A stretch of DNA of 64,000 bases, from positions 17,070,189-17,134,188 of the forward strand of contig CM019708.1 in assembly GCA_009760885.1 (NCBI GenBank), read 5' to 3'. The DNA is from Achatina immaculata. Taxonomy: Eukaryota; Mollusca; Gastropoda; Stylommatophora; Achatinidae. The notes under the pieces were generated by a model, which saw only the letters and a program-made list of their open reading frames with translations, ran no database searches and had not been told where the DNA came from. The translations under genes and the position numbers were made by a program. This document shows, piece by piece, positions 34,901 to 41,582 of this stretch. Positions within the stretch are counted from its first letter, which is position 1, and each line of letters opens with the position of its first letter.

Positions 34901-35432
34901 ATTGTGAACTTGTATATTCTTGTGTAAAATGAACATTATATATTAGTTCATTGTGAACTTTGCATTCTTGTACAAGATGAATACTATATACTTGTTCATT
35001 GTGAACTTTTGTATGCTTGTACAAGAAGAACATTATATACTTGTTCATTGTGAACCTTTGTATGCTTGTACAAGAAGAACATTATATACTTGTTCATTGT
35101 GAACTTTTATATGCTTGTACAAGATGAACATTATATACTTCATAAGTTCATTGTGAACTTTTGTATGCTTGTACATGCTTAACCCATATACCCTGTCGTT
35201 TATTGCAGGAGTTCTGACACCATCAGTAGCAACTATCACTGAGAGTATAATTTCTGGTAACAGCATCGAAAAGTTAAGTGGGACCTTCCAGCCGTTGTTC
35301 TGTTCTTGGCTGGAGGAATCCCCGTGCCATTGTTCATACCCTCTCAATATTGTTACGGCAGATTTTACGGAGAATAACAACCTCATCCGGAAAGTGATAA
35401 GCCTCAACTACAAGAGAACAGTGTCTCAGTGA
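16780..35432 (+). CDS. PLCXD: PI-PLC X-domain-containing protein (PLCXD family), five-exon gene
   Basis: Exons 16780-16915, 20490-20746, 29001-29210, 33376-33541 and 35209-35432 join with matching phases (1, 0, 0, 1) into about 330 residues, close to the 305-323 residues of vertebrate PLCXD proteins. The X-domain core is visible: LAIPGSHDSG with catalytic His at about 48, RYFDLR with Arg at about 111, FFLVH with the second catalytic His at about 125, LDFNHFYAM, and a C-terminal NIVTADF followed by SLNY. The family has only the X half of the TIM barrel, with no Y, C2 or PH domain, and no signal peptide is seen, so a cytosolic lipid-cleaving enzyme is expected; substrate specificity is not known. 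The start ATG has an AACATGG context. Introns 2 and 3 each contain a full-length LINE. Which vertebrate paralogue is closest was not determined. Confidence 0.93.
16885..17075 (+). repeat. Three tandem copies of the exon 1 end and donor (about 74-bp period)
   Basis: The exon 1 segment coding QVPLSKLAIPG plus its donor recurs at about 16957 (decayed, ending CTCAAGTGAGC) and at about 17031 (well preserved, TATCCCAGGTGAGC). The third copy is preceded by an acceptor-like TTTATTCATTTACAG. Only the first copy is part of the reading frame reconstructed here. Confidence 0.85.
17078..17262. repeat. 18-bp minisatellite, about 10 copies
   Basis: Unit CTGTTTGTCTCATATCTA. It grows directly out of the tail of the third exon 1 copy. 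Open frames across it are a by-product of the period being a multiple of three. Confidence 0.92.
17600..18195 (+). mobile_element. Reverse transcriptase fragment, jockey/I-like
   Basis: The frame reads EEWLRSYLIPFGKNRK, then YGKVIERFIAERVSDFL, SSGLLPDT and TTNNAVVLVYDVYEEFQRK. This is the palm segment of a jockey/I-type RT around the G-K-x-x-E-R and L-x-x-x-G-L-L motifs. The YADD box is absent and the last third reads better in another frame. It is a dead fragment in PLCXD intron 1 and differs from families B, C, D, F and G. Confidence 0.7.
18295..18500 (+). mobile_element. SINE-like element E, copy 3 (diverged)
   Basis: GCGGCTGATGCAGTGAGGAT and the following GAGGCACAGCATC align with copy 2 at about 12117-12160. 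It is shortened and carries a poly-T insertion near 18400. Confidence 0.5.
18505..18605 (-). mobile_element. LINE B5, short 3' fragment
   Basis: A decayed form of the family B end (CTTCCTGTGCTGTTAAACAT, then GCAAGGTAGTTC) read on the - strand. Confidence 0.6.
18606..18765 (+). repeat. Repeat I, copy 1
   Basis: The stretch around GGGAGTTTGGCATTAGGCTG and GGGACCCATCTAGAG recurs inverted at about 53300-53410. Both copies adjoin a LINE B fragment. No function is recognised. Confidence 0.5.
19365..19595. repeat. 28-bp minisatellite, about 8 copies
   Basis: Units contain GGGGGCAGTAATACCTTCCT. Array in PLCXD intron 1. Confidence 0.9.
19918..20290. repeat. 38-bp minisatellite, about 10 copies
   Basis: Units contain AGCCTGAGAACCACTGTAGT. 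All - strand frames across it are open, but a 38-bp period shifts the frame at every copy, so the peptides have no coding meaning. Confidence 0.92.
20490..20746 (+). CDS. PLCXD: PLCXD exon 2 (catalytic core)
   Basis: The acceptor is TGTCCTTGGCAG and the exon opens with the last two bases of the Gly codon of P-G-S-H-D-S. It carries both catalytic histidines (GSHDSGTF and FLVHTVFG) and RYFDLR. It ends CCAAAG followed by GTTTAT, a weak donor but the only one that keeps phase 0 with exon 3 (F-G-P-K joined to V-S-M-L). Confidence 0.9.
20940..21075. repeat. 21-bp minisatellite, about 6 copies
   Basis: Unit TCTTCAAGTCTCAAGTCACA plus G. A related CTCAAGTC-type array occurs at 28075-28235 in the same intron. 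Confidence 0.88.
21263..21954. mobile_element. TTAA-flanked MITE (piggyBac-like), copy 2
   Basis: Begins CTCTTTCCGTGCC after TTAA (21259-21262) and ends GGCACGGAAAGAG before ATAA, a one-base decay of TTAA. About 692 bp, reverse complement of 14793-15492 along its length, no ORF. Subterminal CAGGCGTCA repeats occur at the left end. Confidence 0.8.
22525..25717 (+). mobile_element. LINE G, full-length RTE-type retrotransposon with intact ORF
   Basis: The perfect 12-bp duplication ATGCACTAGTTA (22513-22524 and 25718-25729) defines a 3193-bp element: 200-bp 5' UTR, one 991-codon ORF, and a 17-bp 3' UTR ending in (GA)n. This compact layout with a microsatellite tail is that of the RTE clade. It is inserted in the TTAA-type element inside PLCXD intron 2. 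Absence of stops and the perfect duplication point to a young insertion. Confidence 0.92.
22725..25700 (+). CDS. LINE G ORF: endonuclease-reverse transcriptase, 991 aa
   Basis: Residues 27-270 form an AP-type endonuclease: GSWNVRTL (about 28), IQEARW (about 59), LGDFNAKVG (about 168), NQIDHILI (about 237) and GSDHNLLVAK (about 262) supply the Asn, Glu, Asp and His positions of the active site. The RT follows: KLPKKGDLRDCGNWRGI, EQAGFRKGRSCIDHIF, ALFIDFEKAFD (about 631, first catalytic Asp), GVKQGCVLSPTLF, and FADD (about 734) for the other two Asp residues. The C-terminus has RRWRWLGHVLRM and RSKGRPKETWRR, a basic region common in these LINEs. The enzyme nicks genomic DNA and primes cDNA synthesis on its own RNA. 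Nothing essential looks missing. Whether it is expressed cannot be told. Confidence 0.93.
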   Translation: MKVVDESQPLEVPSPTADLLEPKQKMQIGSWNVRTLNQTGKLAQTIKEMHRYKLDILGIQEARWTGQGRRKLTTQHTEDTIIWSGKEDLHEGGVALIITKEASRALLKWTPINERLLYARFNSRFTKLSIIVCYAPTEAAEEELKEDFYNSLQATVETIPKHDMLLILGDFNAKVGEGNEDRRRIMGREGIGEINENGERLCSFCKENMMTIGGTIFQHKNIHKVTWRSPDKTTENQIDHILINKWKRSLQDVRARKGADIGSDHNLLVAKIKLKLRKARIREHRKIHFDTRKLIDQQTRNEFSIILKNRFSVLQDEAEMSILEFNKTLQETAKEVLGYRKRRKEEWISETTWEKIEQRKEIKKKLLNTKSQRLKERVLSNYAQKDKEVKESCRQDKRQYYDNLAETAEKAAYTNDMKTIYKITKQMTGNFNTRCESAVRTQNGQLVSGEREKIERWREHFNTLLNRTQAAQAIDIPEAKAELNINTGPITINEVKEAIKMLKSDRAPGEDEVTAEMLKAEETETPKQLCRILQQIWDLEKAPEEWKTGLIVKLPKKGDLRDCGNWRGITLLPLTSKVFCRILINRIVPTLEEKLRKEQAGFRKGRSCIDHIFVLRQILEQANEWHSTTYALFIDFEKAFDSVNRDALWKILRWHGLPHKIVNVIKALYEGFQCKVICGEHTSSSFRVQTGVKQGCVLSPTLFILAVDWLMKEATSDKRRGLQWTLDTVLEDLDFADDICLLSSSHKDMQDKINKLTQNTNNIGLKINVGKTKLMKQNVNNRNVLRVDNKLVEEVNEFVYLGSRVVENGDSTEDINSRLTRANQAFAMLQNIWKSNKLSINMKIRIFKSNVLSVLLYGSECWKITKTIENKLNSFQTKCLRRIKKIFWPNTIRNNILLAEMQMKPLTTIIEERRWRWLGHVLRMTDNSLPKIALRWTPQGSRSKGRPKETWRRTTERMLSNRGLTWARAEKKAKDRHLWKTLAEAPCALGT
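26950..27700 (-). mobile_element. LINE 3' fragment (RT thumb and C-terminus)
   Basis: The - strand reads MSIHPDKTEIMRIN, then FKYLRSLISADSNTEKEIST, KLANIWKS and NLKLRIYISNVCSNLL, followed in other frames by a basic C-terminus (KEGRDNGDMETHDKRRTKE). These are the standard post-YADD segments of RTE-like elements. Frames are broken, and EN and palm are missing. Confidence 0.75.
27895..28035. repeat. About 70-bp duplication, two copies
   Basis: CAAGTCAGTGGCTTTATA with AAGCATGCAGTATCTTACTT occurs twice in tandem. Confidence 0.85.
28075..28235. repeat. 21-bp minisatellite, about 5 copies
   Basis: Units contain GGTTGACCCTCTCGAGTCTA. Confidence 0.85.
28625..29000 (+). repeat. 45/51-bp minisatellite made from the exon 3 acceptor
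   Basis: About 8 units of two lengths each contain ACCAACA(G/T)GTGTCTATGCTAG, a near copy of the exon 3 boundary AACCAACAG followed by GTGTCTATGCTGG. Some units keep CAG before GTG and others have CAT. Read in the exon frame every unit hits a stop (TAG or TAA) at the seventh codon. Confidence 0.92.
29001..29210 (+). CDS. PLCXD: PLCXD exon 3
   Basis: Encodes VSMLVTEVTEFLKAHPQEIV, then LLDFNHFYAME and ELTLHNLWAQGKQ. The acceptor AACCAACAG abuts the acceptor-derived array. The donor CAA followed by GTAGGT is chosen over the upstream CAGG-GTAAAC because it keeps phase 0 with exon 4 and gives the family pattern L-W-x-x-x-x-Q-V-x-x-F-Y. Confidence 0.92.
29288..29632. repeat. 59-bp minisatellite, about 6 copies
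   Basis: Units contain AGAGATAGCATTGACACACT and GAGTGAGTGCTGCTTGTGTG, with almost no divergence between copies. Confidence 0.93.
29707..33053 (+). mobile_element. LINE C copy 1, full-length, inactivated
   Basis: The direct repeat AAAGCTTAATT (29696-29706 and 33054-33064) bounds 3347 bp. EN: VGTWNVRSMYEG (about 30210), IYAPTSAAEEG, MGDFNAKIG (about 30615) and DTDHELLIAD. RT: FRQGRGSRDHIFNIR (about 31890), FIDYSKAFD (about 31982), GVCQGCILSPYLF (about 32158) and [10 protein letters not shown] (about 32296). The 5' UTR is about 325 bp and the tail is AATAAATGAATGAAA. At least six stops or frameshifts separate the pieces, so it is a pseudogene in PLCXD intron 3. A truncated relative lies at 5578-11787. 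Confidence 0.9.
33376..33541 (+). CDS. PLCXD: PLCXD exon 4
   Basis: Acceptor TGTGTTTGCAG. Encodes VIIFYQHEEATSFEEIWQED, then SLWANTDRPDD and KNFTVCQ, ending CAAG before GTATTG in phase 1, which matches exon 5. Confidence 0.92.
33840..34165 (+). repeat. 59-bp minisatellite, about 5.5 copies, derived from element E head
   Basis: Units contain GGAAGGAATGTCTTTGT and GAGCTGCAGACTGTTGTTG. The last unit runs straight into element E copy 4, whose first bases are the same GAGCTGCAGACTGTTGTTG. Confidence 0.88.
34165..34400 (+). mobile_element. SINE-like element E, copy 4 (diverged)
   Basis: GGCAGCTGATGCTGTGACAG onward aligns loosely with copy 2. A shared GAGAGGTAGGGCA block lies near 34340. No duplication is visible. 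Confidence 0.5.
34480..35172. repeat. 49-bp minisatellite, about 14 copies
   Basis: Units contain GAACATTATATACTTGTTCA and ATGCTTGTACAAGAT. Ends 35 bp before the acceptor of PLCXD exon 5, so it abuts the likely branch-point region. Confidence 0.93.
35209..35432 (+). CDS. PLCXD: PLCXD exon 5 (terminal coding exon)
   Basis: Acceptor GTTTATTGCAG. Encodes GVLTPSVATITESIISG, then FCSWLEESP, NIVTADFTENNNLIRKVISL and NYKRTVSQ-stop. N-I-V-T-A-D-F and x-L-N-Y close the X-domain barrel in this family. Confidence 0.93.
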
Positions 35433-35625
35433 ATGCTGTATTTTGACTTGTCTTAATATAGATGTGATAGTGTTTCAGTGAATGCTGTATTTTGTCTTAA
35501 TATAAATGTGATAGTGTCTCAATGAATGCTGTATTTATGTTAAAATAGATGTGACAGTGTTTCAGTTAATGCTGTATTTATGTTAAAATAGATGTGACAG
35601 TGTTTCAGTTAATGCTGTGTGTGAT
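35405..35625 (+). repeat. Tandem copies of the PLCXD stop-codon region
   Basis: The stretch GTGTCTCAGTGAATGCTGTA, holding the last codons and the TGA, recurs four to five times with spacing of about 45-57 bp. Each copy keeps a Val-Ser-Gln-stop-like reading. Confidence 0.88.
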
Positions 35626-35724
35626 ATTTGAAATGCTGGGACCAATTTTAACCCAACTTCATAATGTTTTTACAACATCTTGTCCTTCACTTCAGATAAC
35701 ACAGGTAGCAGTTATGAGGACATT

Positions 35725-35730
35725 AATAAA
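35725..35730 (+). terminator. Candidate polyadenylation signal of PLCXD
   Basis: AATAAA about 290 bp after the stop, followed by a T-rich stretch. It is the first canonical hexamer downstream. Confidence 0.5.
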
Positions 35731-36329
35731 CTGTTTCTTTAACAAACATAAAAGCAGGTTTTTTATACCTTTATCTACATCAACACATCTTATCTTGTTT
35801 TTTTTTAACCTTTCTTTATTTACAAACATACAGAAACAGTCTTAATAGTCTGGTTTTTTGACTGATACAGAAATATAAATAGTTGTGTTCAGTTTGCAAC
35901 AGACAGGTACTGTTATGTATTTTTTTGTTTGTTTTCATTTACATATTAAAGTTATTCATGTTGGTAACTGATAATGACGTATCTTATTTTTTGTGTCAGT
36001 GACATTTACTTTGTCATTTGTGTCAGCATGTGAACTGTGAGGCAGAAAAAGGCATCGTAAACAACCGACACTTGACAGGAACAATTAGCAAACATACTCT
36101 TGGTTGGATGTGGCGGAGAATGTATGGGGCTGTTCTGAATACAATGACGCCGGAGGCTGATTGTGAACCTTTGAGTCAGGGAACATTGTCGTTTGTGTAT
36201 TTTATCTGTTAATTCTGATATAACAATTTTTCATAGCAAATTTTAGTTTCTGTGTAGTCATGTTGAGATCTGAATTCACTCAGACAATGTTTCTTTCCTG
36301 AACTGGGAGATGGGAGGGATACAGAATTA

Positions 36330-36640
36330 TTACTGAAGATTGGTGGGGTTCATTATTGTTACTGAAGATTGGTGGGGTTCATTATTGTTACTGAAGATTG
36401 GTGGGGTTCATTATTGTTACTGAAGATTGGTGGGGTTCATTATTGTTACTGAAGATTGGTGGGGTTCATTATTGTTACTGAAGATTGATGGGGTTCATTA
36501 TTGTTACTGAAGACTGGTGAGGTTCATTATTGTTACTGAAGATTGGTGGGGTACTGTATTGTTACTGAAGATTGGTGGGGTACTATATTGTTACTGAAGA
36601 TTGGTCAGGTACTATATTGTTACTTAGGGTTGATGGGGTT
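36330..36640. repeat. 29-bp minisatellite, about 10 copies
   Basis: Units contain ACTGAAGATTGGTGGGGTTC. Confidence 0.92.
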
Positions 36641-36686
36641 CAGTGTTTTTCAGTAAGACTTTTCATCTTCATATTCAGTATTTGGG

Positions 36687-36975
36687 TCCTTACATCTTAC
36701 TTACTTCCCATGCCACCAAACATCACGTAGGGCCCACATGGTAGCTTGCCAAGATTTCCTGTCTTCTGCGAGTTTTTCAGTCTCATCAAGGGATGTTATG
36801 CCCATTGAACTGACCTCTCTTAACAGTGTCCTCTTTAGAGTTTCACATAGTTGACCTCTTTTTCTTCAGTCTGTTGTGTTCCACTTGATGGCTTGTTTGG
36901 GGATCCTCTGATTTTTTCCTCTCTTCACATGACCGACATATGTCCATCTTCTTTTTCTGATTTGGGCGCTAGATC
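36687..36975 (-). mobile_element. LINE B6, 3' fragment
   Basis: On the - strand this covers the family B C-terminal coding tail and end. Recognisable on + as ACATCACGTAGGGCCCACA and AGTTTTTCAGTCTCATCAAG. Decayed. Confidence 0.7.
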
Positions 36976-37194
36976 ATGTTAAATCAGAAACACTGACACC
37001 ATTGTGAAGGTCAGTTTTTTTTTTTTGTGTGTGCAGATTTTGAAGGTCATGTCACAGATTCTGTCCCAGATGCTCATTCTTATCATCATCATCATGTGCT
37101 GTGTGGTTGGACATACTTCCTTTTCTTCATCTATGTGCTTTATGTTGTAGAAATATCTTTGCTAGAATGATCTTATGGTATGCTTTAAGTAGAT

Positions 37195-37510
37195 CTTATC
37201 GTTCATTACAAAGTGTCAAAATTGTTTGTACTGCATCTTTGTAGTTTGTTACACTATGTCTAAACTGTACTAGATCTTTATAGTTTGTTACACAATGTCT
37301 AAACTGTTTGTACTAAATCTTTATAGTTCATTAAAGTGTCTATACTGTCTATACCGCATCTTTATAGTTTGTTGCACAATGTCTAAACTGGATGTACTAA
37401 ATCTTTATAGTTCATTACACAGTGTCTGAACTGTATGTACTAGATCTTTATAGTTTGTTACACAATGTCTAAACTGTACTAAATCTTTATAGTTTGTTAC
37501 ACAAATTTTT
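37195..37510. repeat. About 43-bp irregular minisatellite, about 7 copies
   Basis: Units contain CTTTATAGTTTGTTACACAA with TGTCTAAACTGT. A single unit plus flank recurs at 40685-40850. Confidence 0.85.
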
Positions 37511-37584
37511 CCTTCTCTTAAACACAGTTTAAACGCCATTTTCTTCTAGTTCTTATTCAAACTGTTGGCCATGTTGCTTGAATT

Positions 37585-37785
37585 TTGTGTTTTATTTCAC
37601 TAGTTATGTCCAAGATTTTGTGTTTTATTTCACTAGTTATGTCCAAGATTTTGTGTTTTAGTTCACTAGTTATGTCCAAGATTTTGTGTTTTATTTCACT
37701 AGTTATGTCCAAGATTTTGTGTTTTATTTCACTAGTTATGTCCAAGATTTTGTGTTTTATTTCACTAGTTATGTCCAAGATTTTT
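37585..37785. repeat. 33-bp minisatellite, 6 copies
   Basis: Units contain TTTATTTCACTAGTTATGTC. The period is a multiple of three, so both strands stay open. A related single unit sits at about 40815-40850. Confidence 0.92.
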
Positions 37786-37804
37786 TTCTCATTTCTGCTG
37801 CATT

Positions 37805-38060
37805 GTTTAGTAAGTGGGCAGGTAAACTCCCCATTTCTATGCCATTAAGGCATATTGGGGGATACAGCGTTAGGCCTGTAATTCCAAGACCATCGACAAA
37901 TGAAAGTGTGATGTGGTCATTTTCACACCTGACTGCATTTACCTTCCCAGACTTCCCTGGCACCCATTTTTAGAGGCTGAGTGGACCTTAGGGCCTTTGT
38001 GGTGTGGTGGTATCAGACAAAATCCCCACACACTGTTTTGTAATAATTTTTGTTTCATGC
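37805..38060 (-). repeat. Repeat H, copy 1
   Basis: The - strand sequence around TCTAAAAATGGGTGCCAGGG and ACATCACACTTTCAT matches 58295-58520 on the + strand. No coding domain. Probably a dispersed non-autonomous element. Confidence 0.55.
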
Positions 38061-38461
38061 TCGTTTCTGTTCCGTATTTTTAATAACCCCATCTCCCCTT
38101 TAAATCTTTATTTCTTCACATCACACCTTACATACACACACACACCTTCACATACATACGTTGTCCATACATAATAACTGGATAAAAAATTTAAATGGGC
38201 TAGAAATATATCATTTGTTTATTCTAGAAATTCATTTCTGCTAAAACTCCAGCTTTAAAATGTCACCTTACAAGTACTCACAAAACCAACTTAAGAAACA
38301 CACAACAAAAACATAAAATGGGTGAGTTAAGCTAAAGAGTGAGCAACAACACTAGTACAAGATTTCATGTACTGAAGTTATCAAGAAAAATATATTGTAC
38401 CATCAACAGTATTAGAAAAATATCTTTGTCATGCTTGACTGCATTTACTTCTCACTTTCAT

Positions 38462-38750
38462 CTTGTTCTCACCATACAAACTCTGTCAGCTTGTTCTCAA
38501 CATACAAACTCTGTCAGCTTGTTCTCACCATACAAACTCTATCAGCTTATTCTCACCATACAAACTCTATCAGCTTGTTCTCAACATACAAACTCTATCA
38601 GCTTATTCTCACCATACAAACTCTATCAGCTTGTTCTCAACATACAAACTCTATCAGCTTATTCTCACCATACAAACTCTATCAGCTTGTTCTCAATATA
38701 CAAACTCTGTCAGCTTGTTCTCACCATACAAACTATCAGCTTGTTCTGTT
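38462..38750. repeat. 28-bp minisatellite, about 10 copies
   Basis: Units contain AGCTTGTTCTCAACATACAA. Three frames are open across it only because of repetition. Confidence 0.92.
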
Positions 38751-39687
38751 TACAGACTTTTATTTGTTCTAGATGTATGAACTCTATTCAGCTTCATACA
38801 GATTATAAACATTTATAAAACTATACATGTATAGTTTACCTGTTCAGGAAAAGGCTGCATAATAATGGTCCAGTTAGTATCAAACATCAACATTTTTAAT
38901 ATTCATACATGTATATTTGTGCAGTTCAAGAATTTTAATTATTTGGAATACAAACAATTTACATAAACAGTTTTACACAACAAATTTGAGTGGGAAAAAC
39001 TGGTCTTAACTTTTTTTAGGGACTTATCAGAGCTGCCTTTTACAAGGACTAAAATGATCAGTCCTTGGATTAGTTCTAGAAGATACCAGTGTTTGCGATA
39101 CAATGTTTTGAAACCAGTACAGATACACGTGTCTTACCTGGCATGAAACACTTTCCAAAATGCTGTTCTTTTTTTTTTTTAATTCAGTATTTTATACTTT
39201 TAAAAAATTTTTTTTTAAACAAACTTTACAAACATCAGCGGAGATTAAATGTTCATGTGAGCTTTTTTTTTTTTCTTATGTTATTAGTGGTGAGATTTAA
39301 TCTTGACAAAATGCTCACATGCAGAAGCAAAACTGGCTGCTTCATCTCCATGTAAACTGAGCATCATCATCATCCTGTTGGTCTGATTATCCTCCAGCCG
39401 ATTTCACCGACTGCTTTTTACTAGGTCTCTGATACTATAAACCGGTTACAGTAATTGACAGCCTCCAAAAATTTGTTTTTCTTTTTTTTTTTAAAATCTG
39501 TAATTTACCAGTAATTGTTAAGATGATCACTGGAAGATACATTCTTGTTCTTTCTAGTTTTCATTCAGTCAGAAGTAGCAACTTAATTGCATCAGTGAGT
39601 CATCGGCATTTAGAAATGTCCTATGTTTCTAAATGAAATTAGCCTGTAATATGCTGGTAGAATACCAGAGGATAAAAGTTAAAAGTA
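38751..39687. other. No gene seen
   Basis: AT-rich with poly-T runs at about 39170, 39265 and 39480. No domain or repeat match was recognised. Confidence 0.5.
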
Positions 39688-40620
39688 TGAGGGGGAGTCA
39701 CTAAGTAACCCGCAAATGCCTGTTACAGAAAAACTAAATGCAACAGCAATTTGAAAACTTTTAATTTTTGAACCTACATTATTCCCCTATTTCTCAACGT
39801 AATCGCCACCAACATTGATACATTTGTCCCATCGTGTAATCAGTGATGCAATACCCATGGCATAAAAATCGGGAGTCCGATTTCTGAAGCATTTTTTTTT
39901 ACTTCTGTTTCCACCTCTTCATCACTCGAGAATCTTCTCTCGCCAAGGTGGTTTTTCAATGGACCAAACAGGTGAAAATAACTTGGAGCTAAGTCAGGAC
40001 TATAGGGTGGATGTTCAAGAACTTCCCAACCCAACTGGCTAATTTTCTCTTGGGTTAACCGAGCCGTATGTGGTCTGGCATTGTCATGAAGGAGAAGCAC
40101 ACCTCTAGTCAGCAGACCAGAACGTTTTGTTTGAATTGCATCCCGTAGCATCGACAGAACTTCACAGTACGATACAGAATTCACGCTGTCACTATACTTC
40201 TGGAACTTGGTTAACAACACTCCTTGATAATCCCAGAACACTGTCAGCATAACCTTCCCCGCAGAACAGGATGGCCAAGTCAGACTTTGTCAACAATTTT
40301 GCTGCGTCCCTGAGAAAATTCTTTTACCCAGTTATAGACCGCTTTACGTGATAGATACTTTTTCTGTAATAATTTCCTTATGAATGTCCTTTAGAGCACA
40401 AAAATTACACTACACTTCTCTGTTCTTCTTTGGCACACACTAACAGTTGGGTAGCCATTTTGTTATTGTTTGCACATGCGCACATAACTCCCAGCACCCT
40501 TTACATACAACTATTATAAAGTTGGATGATGGTACTATCTAAGGATATATTTAAATACTACCTAATAACTGCCACTGATAAAATATATGTTTGCGAGTTA
40601 CTTAGTGACTTCCCCTCGTG
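39688..40620 (-). mobile_element. Mariner-like element MLE3, deleted, catalytic residue lost
   Basis: The terminal inverted repeats are GAGGGGGAGTCACTAAGTAA (left) and, inverted on the right, GAGGGGAAGTCACTAAGTAA, with TA near both ends. About 930 bp. The - strand transposase keeps LLLHDNARPHTARLTQEKIS (second catalytic Asp, about 40090) and PPYSPDLAPS, but the third Asp, 35 positions on, reads Tyr (APSYFHLF). The N-terminal part is short and frame-broken (EEQRSVV, then a stop). It cannot be active, but its ends could still be moved by a related enzyme. Confidence 0.88.
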
Positions 40621-40684
40621 TTAATAGACTACAGTCAGAATGGTAGTACAAGCATCAGCCAGAGTGCCAGCACAGTATCTGTTC

Positions 40685-40960
40685 ATCATTACACAGTGTC
40701 TAAACTGTTTGTGCTAAATCTTTATAATTTGTTATGCAGCATCTCACAAATTTCTTTCTCCTAAACACAGTTTAAATGCCATTTTCCTCTAGTTTTTATT
40801 CAAAATGTTGGTCCTGTTGCTTGAATTTTGTGTTTGAGTTCACTAGTGAGTCTGACAGCTGAGGAATTCCCCTGGTACAGGTTTTGATATACTTGAGATG
40901 ACACAGGAGTCTCGCTACATCGTATGGGCATTGTATGTGCACATTACACACAGATGTAAC
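40685..40960. pseudogene. Composite duplicate: 37.5-kb segment joined to a fragment of the - strand gene
   Basis: 40685-40850 resembles 37440-37640 (CTAAACACAGTTTAAATGCC and the 33-bp unit). 40854-40939 resembles 44628-44717, inside the terminal exon of the - strand gene. Its - strand translation SETPVSSQVYQNLYQGNSSA parallels SEIPVPSQVRQNLYHGKSPA of that gene. No start, stop or splice context supports expression. Confidence 0.7.
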
Positions 40961-41164
40961 AGAAACAGAGGGAGGGGCCACCTATGTAAGAGATGGATGG
41001 ATAAAATAGGAGAAACTATGCTCTCTCTCCCTTGGTCCATGCCAATCAGCTGTTGGGTCATCACTGATTTCCACAACCGTCTGTCCTCTGACACGGAGAA
41101 ATCAACATGCCACATGTGGTGGTAGTGGAGGCTGTTAAGAAGAAAATTTATAAGGTTTGACTAT

Positions 41165-41440
41165 TGGACCATCCTCTGTGCCTCTCTCTTAGTCCATCAA
41201 TTATCTTGTTTCTTTGTCTTCCTCAGTCCCTTTGTCCCTCCAGTTTTCCCTGTTGTCACTAGGCATTCCAGTCTGCCTCTTCTCAGAACATGTCCTACAA
41301 ATCTGGGCTGTTGTGTCTCGAATTTTGCAATATTTTCTCTCTTTTGTCCAGCCACACTTACAACCTCTTCATTTGTTTCCTTGGCTGTCCATGGTATTCT
41401 CAGGTACCATATCTCCACTGCTTCTGGCAGATTTTGAATA
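41165..41440 (-). mobile_element. LINE F-like 3' fragment
   Basis: The - strand reads RIPWTAKETNEEV, then FVGHVLRRGRLECLVTTGK, parallel to RIPWTAKITNEE and FIGHAMRRGGIENIITTGK of LINE F. It is more diverged than copies 1 and 2, so it is an older or sister family. Confidence 0.75.
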
Positions 41441-41582
41441 CTCTTTGGTTGCTGTTCATGCAGAAGCCATCCAGAAGTTTATTTGTGTCCCTAACAGCTC
41501 ATGGAGCCAGAGGAAGATGATTAGACAAAACAAGCTGTTATTATTTCTGCACAAATGAGTTGAAAGTTATAAAAAAAACAGT

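Noticed and set aside
36018..36212. Small + strand frame after PLCXD as an additional exon
   Set aside because: PLCXD ends with a stop at 35430-35432 and matches the family's normal end. No splice sites or domain support the extra frame.
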